Assembly (NCBI RefSeq): GCF_014171595.1
Contig: NZ_CP050451.1
Location: 2,232,001-2,296,000, forward strand
From: Massilia sp. Se16.2.3
Lineage (GTDB): Bacteria > Pseudomonadota > Gammaproteobacteria > Burkholderiales > Burkholderiaceae_D
DNA: 64,000 bases
Direction of reading: 5' to 3'
Within the stretch, counting starts at the first letter, position 1; the number at the start of each line of letters is the position of its first letter. The notes under the pieces were generated by a model. The model had not been told where the DNA came from. It saw nothing but the letters and a program-made list of their open reading frames with translations, and did no database searches. Made by a program: the position numbers and the translations under genes. Below are positions 36,256 through 44,167 of the stretch, in pieces.

Positions 36256-37503
36256 TCAGCACCAGTTTTTATCGGGCTGCATATTCAGCCGGTGCGCCGC
36301 ATCGATCACGTCCTGCAGTTCGACCGGGTCGCTGTAGGGATCCTGGTCGAGCGTGGTGACCCGGTTCAGCTCTTTCTGCCAGCGGCGCAATTCGGCGACA
36401 TAGTCCGGGTCCGGCACCCGCTTGAGGACACCGTTTTCCCGCACCAGGTCGCAGATGCCGTTGTGTACCCACTCGCCACTGTGCCAGTCCGGCATGTCGA
36501 CCGCGGGGAAGAGGCACACGCCCTGCAGGTCCATCCCGCGCCGCACGGCCGCCAGCGATTCGCCCATGACGTCGCGCAGCCAACTGTCGCGGCCCTGGCC
36601 CAGGCCACTGGTTTCGCCGATGATCATCGGCCTGCGATAGCGCTGCCAGACGGTGTCCAACATCTCGCACAGCGGCACGATGCGCTCGTCGCCGGGCGGC
36701 AGCGCCGCATGCGGCCCGTGCTCGCGGTATTCCATCTGGCCGAAGGAATAATTGTTGGCGCCGACGATGTCCAGGATCTCGGGCGATCCGCCGAACTCCG
36801 GGTGCGCGCGGCCGCCGATGATGTCCCAGGCGAGGAAGGTATCGACCATGGTCTCGTGGCGCGCCGCCTCGACCAGGTCGGGCCGACCGCGCGGCGCCAC
36901 CACCTGCACCAGCGGGTCGATGTGGACCATGCGCGCGCCCGGGTCGACTTCGCGGATCGCCTTGACGCCGGCAATCGCCGCCCGGCACAGGGCCAGGCGC
37001 AGGCGCATCCGGTCTTCGCGGCTGCGGCGATAGGGCGCGGCCCAGCCCCATTCGCCGGCACAGAAGGAAAAGAAGGTGATCTCGTTGATCGGCGTGAAGA
37101 AGTGCGGGCCGCGCAGTTTCGGGACCACGTATTCGGCGCAAGCGCGGCAATAGCGCGCGAAGCGATCGACGAAGGCATCGGAAAAAGGATCGAGGTCGTC
37201 CGGGTAGCCGTAGTGGCAGAGGTCCCAGATCGGCGTGATCTTCGAGGCGTTCATGGCCTCGATGGGGGGATCGATACGCGAAAAATCGTAGCCCTCGCCG
37301 CGATCGACCAGCGGCCAGGGAATGCCTTCGCGGGCCACGCCGATGCCCAGGCTGTTCAGTATCCGGTAATCCTCGGCCGTGTGGCGGTCGTGTTCCGTTT
37401 CCGCGACCAGGTCGCGCCGGACACGCTCCTCGCTCCACAGGAAGCTGGAGCACTCGAAGCCCGAGAGAAAGAATGTCGGGAAAATGCCGGGACGGCTGGC
37501 CAT
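36256..37503 (-). CDS. GH1-like (clan GH-A) glycosidase of uncertain specificity
   Basis: 415 residues without a signal peptide. A TIM-barrel glycosidase of the GH-A type is suggested by REGIPWPLVDRG, a candidate acid/base Glu in FFTPINEITFF (NE pair at the end of strand 4) and a candidate nucleophile Glu in RPMIIGETSG at strand 7. It is shorter than GH1 beta-glucosidases and lacks their ENG motif, resembling the 'beta-glucosidase-like' proteins often annotated only as family 1 glycosylhydrolase. Gly-rich SGFECSSFLW near the N-terminus is where GH1 has its sugar-binding Gln. It is divergent from the HD-GYP gene. Confidence 0.7.
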   Translation of the reverse strand: MASRPGIFPTFFLSGFECSSFLWSEERVRRDLVAETEHDRHTAEDYRILNSLGIGVAREGIPWPLVDRGEGYDFSRIDPPIEAMNASKITPIWDLCHYGYPDDLDPFSDAFVDRFARYCRACAEYVVPKLRGPHFFTPINEITFFSFCAGEWGWAAPYRRSREDRMRLRLALCRAAIAGVKAIREVDPGARMVHIDPLVQVVAPRGRPDLVEAARHETMVDTFLAWDIIGGRAHPEFGGSPEILDIVGANNYSFGQMEYREHGPHAALPPGDERIVPLCEMLDTVWQRYRRPMIIGETSGLGQGRDSWLRDVMGESLAAVRRGMDLQGVCLFPAVDMPDWHSGEWVHNGICDLVRENGVLKRVPDPDYVAELRRWQKELNRVTTLDQDPYSDPVELQDVIDAAHRLNMQPDKNWC

Positions 37504-37806
37504 GCGATCCTCCTCTTTTTCATTGCGCGAGGCCGCAGCCGGCCTGGGCGGGGAAGCGTGTGCAGGATCGCATTGCTACCGAAAGTTGTCCAGAGGCGCA
37601 CGACTGGGGCGCAAAGGCATCGAAGGGCGAATTTGTTGCCATGCGACAACAAATAGCACGAATGTGCGAATATTCCTCAGTGGAACCGTAATCTGGACTG
37701 TTTCCGTATGGAATCTTTTGACCGGCTACCTTATGATCACCGCTCTTTGCGCACAGCAGCCATCGCGCGCCGCTTTCGAATTACCCCTATTGCTCCACCA
37801 GACACC
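37504..37806. promoter_or_regulatory. Divergent intergenic region with a palindrome at 37632-37653
   Basis: Between the GH1-like gene (leftward) and the HD-GYP gene (rightward). TTTGTTG and CAACAAA arms at 37632-37638 and 37647-37653 form a 22-bp interrupted palindrome. It has operator-like dimensions but does not match the TGGAAACG sites. An AT-rich stretch follows and may hold the rightward promoter. Confidence 0.45.
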
Positions 37807-39064
37807 ATGACATCCGGCGCCGTCGTCAACGAACACTACCTGAACAAGGTACTCGCACTGTCCCAGGAAGTCGGCGTCACCGCCACCGAGGACATCTACG
37901 ACGCGCGTGGCATGAAGCTGCTGGCCAAGGGCGCCATGGTGTCGCCCCAGCTGCAGGAACGGCTGATCGTGCATCGCCTGCGCAAGCCGCTGGAAGCCTG
38001 CATCACGGTCGAGGGTGGCGTCGACGGCAGCGGGCTGGCCGCCAGCGCCTACCGCGCCTGCGAAGCATCGCCCGCGCTGGCGGCAATCCTGGGGGCCTGC
38101 GGCATCACGGACCGCGACGGTGCGGCGCGAACTCGAAGCGCTGCGCTTTGCGCCGGCGATGACGGTGATGCTGACCATGATCGGCCGCGGCAACGGCGAC
38201 CTGCGCCACGTCGCCGAGGTGGCGGCGCTGTCGCTCGCCTTTGCGACGCACGCGCGCCTGGCGCCCGACGGGGTACGGGTGGCGGCGATGGCGGGTGTGC
38301 TGCACGATATCGGCGAGCTCTATATCGATCCCGACCTGATCAATGCGAGCCGGGTGCTGAGCTCTGAAGAATGGTCGCACGTGATCGTGCATCCCCATAT
38401 CGGACGGCTGCTCATCCAGGACCTGGAATCCTGCCCGGCGGCGGTCGGCATTGCCGTCTCCGAACACCATGAACGCCTGAATGGCACGGGCTACCCGCGC
38501 GCCATGATCGCAGGGCAGAGCAGCGTCGCCGGGCAGCTCGTCGCCAGCGCCGAGCTCATCTCCGGGCTGCTGCACAAGCCGAACGCGCTGCAGCGCGCCG
38601 AACTGGCAATGAAGATCGTCAGCGGCGAGCATCCGCGCATGGTCTCGGCCATCATCTCCCAGGCCAGCCGTACGCCCGGTGCGCAAGCCTTCGAGCTCGC
38701 CTCGGCCACGATCGACGACGACGAGGTCATCCGGCTGTCGCAGCGCATGGCCGACGCGGCGGAACTGGCGGCGCAACTGGCGCGCGGCGCCGGGCTCGCG
38801 CCCAGGCACCTCGACCTGATGCTGCGCACCCGCGAACGCCTGCACATGGTCCAGCGCGCCTTCATGTCCACGGGGCTCGACATGCACGTCGCCGCGCTCG
38901 CGGGCGCACCCCTCGATCACCACGAAGTATTCGAAAGCGAGCTGGCCCTGCGCGAGATCAGCTGGCGGGTCCGCGACATCGGCCGCGATCTCGTACTCCA
39001 GCTGGGCGCCGCCCGGACCTCGATTCCCCAGGCCGGGCAACTGGTCGCGCTGCTCTGCGGGTGA
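37807..39064 (+). CDS. HD-GYP/HDOD-like signalling protein (one frameshift near 38115)
   Basis: The start chosen is the ATG at 37807 (MTSGAVVNEHYLNKVL); an upstream in-frame ATG exists at 37708. The N-terminal 100 residues (LSQEVGVTATEDIYDARGMKL) are followed by a shift near 38115, then an HD-GYP-like domain: LSLAFATHARLAPDGVRVAAMAGVLHDIGELYIDPDLI with the metal HD pair, HHERLNGTGYPRAM with the GYP motif, then a C-terminal helical region (LSQRMADAAELAAQLARG...). It probably hydrolyses cyclic-di-GMP; helix spacing after GYP is unusual, so catalysis is less certain than for the protein at 20283. The gene runs convergently with the halogenase operon. Confidence 0.8.
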
Positions 39065-39079
39065 ACGCCATGCGCTTCC

Positions 39080-40585
39080 CTACGCGGCGCAGTACTGGCG
39101 GACGTAGGCTTCGTGCGGCGGCAGCTGCGCCACGGTGCGTTCGATGCCCTGGCTGATCCCGTTCAGGAAATGCGCCAGCTCCTCGTCGCCCATCAGGTCG
39201 GCCGTTTGATGGTGCTGCTGCGGCATGATGCCCTGGCCCAGCATGACCTGGATCCACGAGTTCTCCGCGAACAGCTCGTTCGCGATGCGGAATACGCGCC
39301 CTGTTTCGCGGAACAGGTCGATGCGGTGCTGCAGCGAGGCCGGTACCGCCATCTCGGCGGCAGCACGCCAGTAGGGCGTGTCGCGGCGGTTCGTCACCTT
39401 GTAGTGCAGGATGATGAAGTCGCGGATGGACGCGATATCGGTCTCGGTCTGGCGGTTGAATTCCTCGACGTCGGAAGGCTGGATGCCCTGCGTCGGGAAG
39501 CACTGCATCAGGCGGATGATGCTGCGCTGGATCAGGTGGATGCTGGTCGATTCGATCGGCTCGAGGAAGCCGCTCGCCAGGCCGACGGCGATGCAGTTGC
39601 GGTGCCAGACCTTCTTGCGCTGGCCCGGCTGGAAGCGGATCACGCGCGGAGCCATCAGGGGCTCGCCTTCGATGTTGGCCAGAAGTGTCTTGACTGCCGC
39701 CTCGTCGTCGGTGAAGCGGCGCGAAAACACGATGCCGTTGCCGACACGGTGCTGCAGCGGGATGCGCCATTGCCAGCCCGCGTCGCGCGCGATCGCCCGC
39801 GTCATGGGCACGGCCGGTCCCTGGCGCGGCGTCTGCAGTGCCGCCGCGCTGTCGTTGAACAGCCAGTGCGACCAGTCCTCGTATTCGATGCCCAAGGCCT
39901 GGCCGATGAGCAGGCCCCGGAAACCGGTGCAGTCGATGAACAGGTCGCCTTCGAGCACGGTGCCCGAGTCGAGCCGGATCGAGCCGATGTCGCCGCCGGG
40001 GCCATCGAGCGCCACGTCGACGATCTTGCCTTCGATGCGCTGCACGCCGAAGCGCTCCGAAAATTTGCGCAGGTAGCGGGCATAGGCGCTGGCGTCCAGG
40101 TGGTAGGCATAGTTCATGCCGTCCTTCGGCAGGTGCGCGAAGCGGTTTTCCTGGGCCGCGCGCAGCTCCAGGCAGTAGTTGCCGAAGTCGCCGGCCAGGC
40201 CGCGCTCGCGGCCCTTGTGCCAGAAATGCTGGAAGCCCGCGGTCCAGTGGTCGATGCCGGTGGAGCCGAAGGAGTGGATGTAGTCTTCGCCCACGTTGCG
40301 CCAGTTCTCGAAACTGATGCCGAGCTTGAAGGTGGCGCCGGTGGCGGCCATGAACTCCTGCTCGTTGATTTCGAGGAGGTGGTGGAAATTCATCAGCGTC
40401 GGAATGGTCGCTTCGCCCACGCCCACCGTGCCGATCTCGTCGGACTCGACCAGTTTGATGTCGAGCAGCTTGCCGAGCGATTTCGACAGGCCGGCCGCCA
40501 TCATCCAGCCTGCCGTGCCGCCCCCGGCAATCACGACGCGCCGGATTGGCCGGCCCCCTGCATGTTCATGCTTCGTCTCTTGCAT
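39080..40585 (-). CDS. Flavin-dependent tryptophan halogenase family protein (PrnA-like), copy B
   Basis: 501 residues, ATG with GAGGGAG upstream. N-terminal FAD-binding GxGxxG in VVIAGGGTAGWMMAAGLSKS, the GVGEATIP segment found in this family, and the halogenase WxWxIP motif as GWQWRIPLQHRVG near residue 270. Canonical members chlorinate tryptophan using FADH2 and chloride; copies beside SapC and TonB receptors in glycan loci are of unknown function. It is last of four genes on the minus strand (halogenase A, SapC, cupin, halogenase B) with tight spacing, so it probably acts with them. Confidence 0.9.
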   Translation of the reverse strand: MQETKHEHAGGRPIRRVVIAGGGTAGWMMAAGLSKSLGKLLDIKLVESDEIGTVGVGEATIPTLMNFHHLLEINEQEFMAATGATFKLGISFENWRNVGEDYIHSFGSTGIDHWTAGFQHFWHKGRERGLAGDFGNYCLELRAAQENRFAHLPKDGMNYAYHLDASAYARYLRKFSERFGVQRIEGKIVDVALDGPGGDIGSIRLDSGTVLEGDLFIDCTGFRGLLIGQALGIEYEDWSHWLFNDSAAALQTPRQGPAVPMTRAIARDAGWQWRIPLQHRVGNGIVFSRRFTDDEAAVKTLLANIEGEPLMAPRVIRFQPGQRKKVWHRNCIAVGLASGFLEPIESTSIHLIQRSIIRLMQCFPTQGIQPSDVEEFNRQTETDIASIRDFIILHYKVTNRRDTPYWRAAAEMAVPASLQHRIDLFRETGRVFRIANELFAENSWIQVMLGQGIMPQQHHQTADLMGDEELAHFLNGISQGIERTVAQLPPHEAYVRQYCAA

Positions 40586-40596
40586 CTCGGTCTCCC

Positions 40597-41610
40597 TCAG
40601 CGGTTCATCCGCTTTAATAATTGCGCCCGCAGCAGGCGCGTGGTGTCGTCGTCCAGCGGCGCGAGGATGCGCCGGGCCGGTGCCGGTATGTGCGCCGCCG
40701 TGTCCTCATCGGCTTCGAACACGTAATGGCGGAACAGGCCGTGCCAGGCGCGGCGCTGTTCGAGCGGCATGTCGCGGATGCTCATCAAGGCGTGCATCAG
40801 GGCGTTGATCGGCGTGTCCATGTATTCCGGCGACTGGCGCCACCAGTAATTGACCAGCACGTTGAAGGCGTCCAGCGCTTCGATGTGGTGCCACCACATG
40901 CTGGGAATGAAGAGGGCGTCGCCAGCGTCGAGTTCCGCGACCTGGGCGTGCTCCATGGCCTGCGCGAAGCGGGGGAAGCGCGCCAGGTCGGGTGCATGGA
41001 AATCGACCAGGCTGATGGACTGGCCTGCCGGCGTGAAATCCAGCGGCCCGATGTACAGGTTGGGCAGCTGCTCGGGTGGGAAGAGCGTGAAGCGCCGGCG
41101 TCCCGCGGCCACGCAGGCCAGGTTGTCGGGCAGGTCGTAATGGGCGGCGATGCGGGTGCGGTTGCCGATCCAGATGCTGGCAAGCGCGTCGCGGCCGCCC
41201 AGGCCGACGTCGTTTTCAAACCGAAAACCCGGCAGGCAGGTGTCGACGGTGGTCGAGCCGACATAGATGGCCGGCGGCGCCGGATTGTCGTAATGGCCGT
41301 GCAGCTCGCCCAGCACCGCGTCGAGTTTCACCTTGAGCGGCGCGAAATTGAAGCCGCTCAAATCCTCGTTGTAGAAGAAGCGGCCCCCGATGTCCGGCCC
41401 GCCCAGCATTGCGATCACGCTCGCATCGCGGTAATGGCGGCGCAGGTAGCTGCTGGCGGCATGGAAGGACGTGCGCGCGGCGGCAACAAATGGCCAGTGC
41501 GCCACCAGCCCGCGCAGCACGACGGGTTCGAGCGATGTCAGCAGCGCGTCGGTGAGGACCCCGGGCGCGCTGCCGTCGATCTCGCGTATCGGCTTAGCCT
41601 GCGGCAGCAT
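40597..41610 (-). CDS. Cupin-like (cupin_8/JmjC-type) protein
   Basis: The start is the ATG at 41610 (MLPQAKPIREIDG), overlapping the SapC 3' end by 17 bp; the frame is open further upstream but that is SapC. 337 residues of a cupin_8 fold: PVVLRGLVAHWPFVAAA, GRFFYNEDLSGFNF, the metal-binding HxD as AHYDLPDN, RRRFTLFPPEQLPNLYIGP, and the distal His in PSMWWHHIEAL. Such proteins are Fe(II)/2-oxoglutarate oxygenases or factor-inhibiting-HIF-like hydroxylases. It is regularly found beside SapC and tryptophan halogenase genes next to TonB receptors. Cytoplasmic. Confidence 0.87.
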   Translation of the reverse strand: MLPQAKPIREIDGSAPGVLTDALLTSLEPVVLRGLVAHWPFVAAARTSFHAASSYLRRHYRDASVIAMLGGPDIGGRFFYNEDLSGFNFAPLKVKLDAVLGELHGHYDNPAPPAIYVGSTTVDTCLPGFRFENDVGLGGRDALASIWIGNRTRIAAHYDLPDNLACVAAGRRRFTLFPPEQLPNLYIGPLDFTPAGQSISLVDFHAPDLARFPRFAQAMEHAQVAELDAGDALFIPSMWWHHIEALDAFNVLVNYWWRQSPEYMDTPINALMHALMSIRDMPLEQRRAWHGLFRHYVFEADEDTAAHIPAPARRILAPLDDDTTRLLRAQLLKRMNR

Positions 41611-42364
41611 AGGCCAGGGTCTGGTTGCGCTGATGGCTTTCGCGGTTCCTGCGGTTCTTGCGCTCGACCAGGTTGCGCAGGTTCGACAGCGAGGCGATCG
41701 CCATGTAGATCGGCTGCAGGTAGCCGTCCCGGTGCAGGCGTTCCAGGGCAGCGCCGTCGAGCGCCGCCAGGCGCTCCTCGTTGATGGTGTAGAAGCCCCA
41801 CAGGCGGTTTTGCGAACCGTCGTCGAGCTCGATGTCGAAGACAAAGGACTCGAGCAGCTCGTGCTCCAGCAGGGCGGCCATGAAGCCCTTGGCGCGCTGC
41901 AGGCCGAGGTGGATCGCCAGCAGCGTCGAATTCATGCGTTCCAGGTAGTCGCTGTTGCCGCCGTGCGGCATGAAGACGGCCTCGGCCTTGGCCTCGCCCT
42001 CGGGCTCGCCTGCGGCCGCGCTGATGCGCGGGCTGGCCATGTCGACGTGGACCATCAGCTCTTCGCCATCGACGCCGATCAGGAAGGGCTGGCGCTCGAG
42101 CGTCAGGGGCAGGTCGATCGCGTCCCAGCGTTCGCCTTCCAGGAACAGGTTTTCGCCCTCCTGGAAACCGAACAGCGCCAGCGCCTGGAAGCTCGTGCCA
42201 TCCTGCGTCTTCTGGAAGACGACCGGGTAGTGGGCCTGCAGCGTACGGAATTCGTCCGGGAAGGTGAGGGCGGACATGACCGCGTCGCCATAGGCCGCGC
42301 CGCGGTCAAGGATCACCCGCAGGTCCTTGTGGTCGATATTGTTCAGCAAGACTGGTTTGGACAT
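41594..42364 (-). CDS. SapC family protein
   Basis: 256 residues. Matches the SapC family by its start VLLNNIDHKDLRVILDRGAAYGDAV, the segment FPDEFRTLQAHYPVVFQKT, NLFLEGERWDAIDLPLTLERQPFLIG and the C-terminal LAALDGAALERLHRDGYLQPIYM. SapC is named from Campylobacter S-layer loci, but in Alpha- and Gammaproteobacteria it appears in operons with TonB receptors, cupins and tryptophan halogenases; its biochemical role is unknown. No signal peptide, so cytoplasmic. It is second in this operon, 28 bp after halogenase A, and overlaps the cupin gene. Confidence 0.92.
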   Translation of the reverse strand: MSKPVLLNNIDHKDLRVILDRGAAYGDAVMSALTFPDEFRTLQAHYPVVFQKTQDGTSFQALALFGFQEGENLFLEGERWDAIDLPLTLERQPFLIGVDGEELMVHVDMASPRISAAAGEPEGEAKAEAVFMPHGGNSDYLERMNSTLLAIHLGLQRAKGFMAALLEHELLESFVFDIELDDGSQNRLWGFYTINEERLAALDGAALERLHRDGYLQPIYMAIASLSNLRNLVERKNRRNRESHQRNQTLAYAAAG

Positions 42365-42391
42365 GGCGTTGTTGTTTTCAAGGGTGGTGGG

Positions 42392-43948
42392 TCAGATGCG
42401 CGGCAGACCGTGGCGCCGGACATGGTCGATCAGTTCGCGGTTCGTTGGCAGGGCTTTCAACATGCGCCGGGTCAGTTCGGCCGCTTCGCGGAAGTAGCCG
42501 TCGGCGGCAGCGCTGTCGCGGCGCCGCGTGCCGGTCGGTGGAACGGCGGCGCCCATCCCGTACAGGATGTACTGGTAGCTCGCCGCCGGGAACACTTCCT
42601 CGATGCGGGGGAAGTCGCCGCGCATTGGCGCCCGGTGCTGCCACAGGGCCAGCAGCTCGCTCAGGCTGGCCGGAATCGATTCGCGTTGACGGTTGTCGTG
42701 CCAGTAGCTCGAGTCCGTACGGCGGCTCAGTACATAGTGCAGTTTCAGGAAATCGATGACGCGCTCCCAGCGATAGCGGAAGACCTCGTTGAAGCGGCGC
42801 GCGACGATGTCCATGGTGTCGCGGGTAGCCGGCATCTCGTCGCTCAGCATCGCGGCGGACAATTCGACCAGGGCCAGCGCCGAGGCTTCGAGCGGCTCGA
42901 TGAAGCCGGCCGACAGGCCGATGGCGACGCAGTTGCGCTGCCAGAAGCGCGCGCGGTAGCCGGGCTGGAAGCCGATCCTGCGCGGCGGGGCGCAGTCAGC
43001 CGGGCCACCTGTGGCGGCCACGTAGCTGCGCAGCGCGCGCTCGGCATCCTCATCGCTCGTGTGCGCGCTCGAATATACATGGCCGACGCCGCGCCGGCCG
43101 GGCAGGCCGATGTCCCAGATCCAGCCGGCCTGCTGGGCGGTGGACGTGGTTTGCGAAGCGATCGGGCTGTCCTCAAACGTGTAGGGAACCTGCACGGCCA
43201 GAGCGCTGTCGTTGAACAGCACGTGGCGCTGCGAAAGGAAAGGCGTGTCGTAATGCTGGCCCAGCAGCAGCGAGCGCATGCCGGTGCAGTCGACGAACAA
43301 ATCGCCCGCGAGGAGGCCATGATGCGCCGTGCGCAGCGCGGCGATGTCGCCGTTCTCGTGCGATGCGATCGCCAGCACGTGGTCCGGCACGTAGTGCACG
43401 CCGAGCCGCTCGAGGCAGTGTTTTTTCAGGAACTGGCCGAACTTGCCGGCGTCCAGGTGGTAGCCGTAGTTGGCCACGGCCGCGAATTCCGGCGTCGCCG
43501 CCTGTTTCGGCGCGCGCCCGGCGGTGCACAGGTGCGGCTGGAAGCTGGCCAGGTCGGCGAAGGGCACGGCCGCATGGGCTTCCTGCCAGCGCGCGGCCAG
43601 GTCGGCCTCGCCATAGCCCGGGGGCAGCGTAAAGGGGTGGAAGTAATAATCGACGGCCGCGCCCGTGGCCCAGCCGTCGAAGCGCGAGCCCTGCTTGAAG
43701 GCGGCGTCGCACTCGCGGAAGAAATCCGATTCCGATACGCCGATGCGGCGCAGCGTATCGCGCATCGAGGGCCAGGTGCCTTCGCCGACGCCGATCGGGG
43801 CCACGTCGGGCGACTCGATCAGGGTGACGCGCAGGCCATCGGCATCGCTGGCGCGGTGGTCGGCCGCGATGACGGCAGCCGTCAGCCAGCCGGCCGAACC
43901 GCCGCCGACGATGACCACGTGCTTGATCGGACTACTCGTCATGGACAT
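42392..43948 (-). CDS. Flavin-dependent tryptophan halogenase family protein, copy A
   Basis: 518 residues. FAD site HVVIVGGGSAGWLTAAVIAA, GVGEGTWPSMRDTL, a tryptophan-rich WIWDIGLPGRRGVGHVYSS matching the WxWxIP region with the second and third positions changed, and IGFQPGYRARFWQRNCVAIGLSAGF with the GL-AGF FAD contact. It is the first gene of the halogenase-SapC-cupin-halogenase operon and is preceded by a LacI-type palindrome. It shares its overall layout with copy B but is clearly divergent from it, so the two are not a recent duplication. Confidence 0.9.
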   Translation of the reverse strand: MSMTSSPIKHVVIVGGGSAGWLTAAVIAADHRASDADGLRVTLIESPDVAPIGVGEGTWPSMRDTLRRIGVSESDFFRECDAAFKQGSRFDGWATGAAVDYYFHPFTLPPGYGEADLAARWQEAHAAVPFADLASFQPHLCTAGRAPKQAATPEFAAVANYGYHLDAGKFGQFLKKHCLERLGVHYVPDHVLAIASHENGDIAALRTAHHGLLAGDLFVDCTGMRSLLLGQHYDTPFLSQRHVLFNDSALAVQVPYTFEDSPIASQTTSTAQQAGWIWDIGLPGRRGVGHVYSSAHTSDEDAERALRSYVAATGGPADCAPPRRIGFQPGYRARFWQRNCVAIGLSAGFIEPLEASALALVELSAAMLSDEMPATRDTMDIVARRFNEVFRYRWERVIDFLKLHYVLSRRTDSSYWHDNRQRESIPASLSELLALWQHRAPMRGDFPRIEEVFPAASYQYILYGMGAAVPPTGTRRRDSAAADGYFREAAELTRRMLKALPTNRELIDHVRRHGLPRI

Positions 43949-43996
43949 GCTTCCAACAATGGTGTTTCCAGCAAGACTTTATTGCAATGAGTCTAC

Positions 43997-44010
43997 CTGA
44001 AACGTTTCCA
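43997..44010. promoter_or_regulatory. LacI-type operator upstream of the halogenase operon
   Basis: CTGAAACGTTTCCA about 50 bp before the halogenase A start. The right half GTTTCCA is perfect and the left half differs at the first two positions from TGGAAAC. No clear promoter is positioned as at the other sites. Confidence 0.6.
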
Positions 44011-44060
44011 ATTGACGAGGGTAGGAAACGCGTGTGGTAACGGAAATCCGCGGCAACGAC

Positions 44061-44115
44061 GTAGGGTGGGCAGTTGAGATGACCGGGGGCCATCTCAGCA
44101 CACTGCCCACCCTAC
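44061..44115. repeat. Palindromic repeat (REP-like), GTAGGGTGGGC family
   Basis: 14-bp arms (GTAGGGTGGGCAGT and its complement at 44102) plus a second 7-bp arm pair (TGAGATG/CATCTCA) enclose a 9-nt loop, so nearly the whole 55 bp folds into one hairpin. It lies between the TonB receptor 3' end and the halogenase promoter. It has no U-tract. Confidence 0.8.
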
Positions 44116-44167
44116 GGTACCGGCATCCACACGAGCGACCGCCGCCGCCCGTGTGACCGCGATCCCA

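Noticed and set aside
44061..44115. Hairpin downstream of the TonB receptor as an intrinsic terminator
   Set aside because: It has no U-tract on either strand and belongs to the dispersed repeat family; it may still stabilise mRNA ends.
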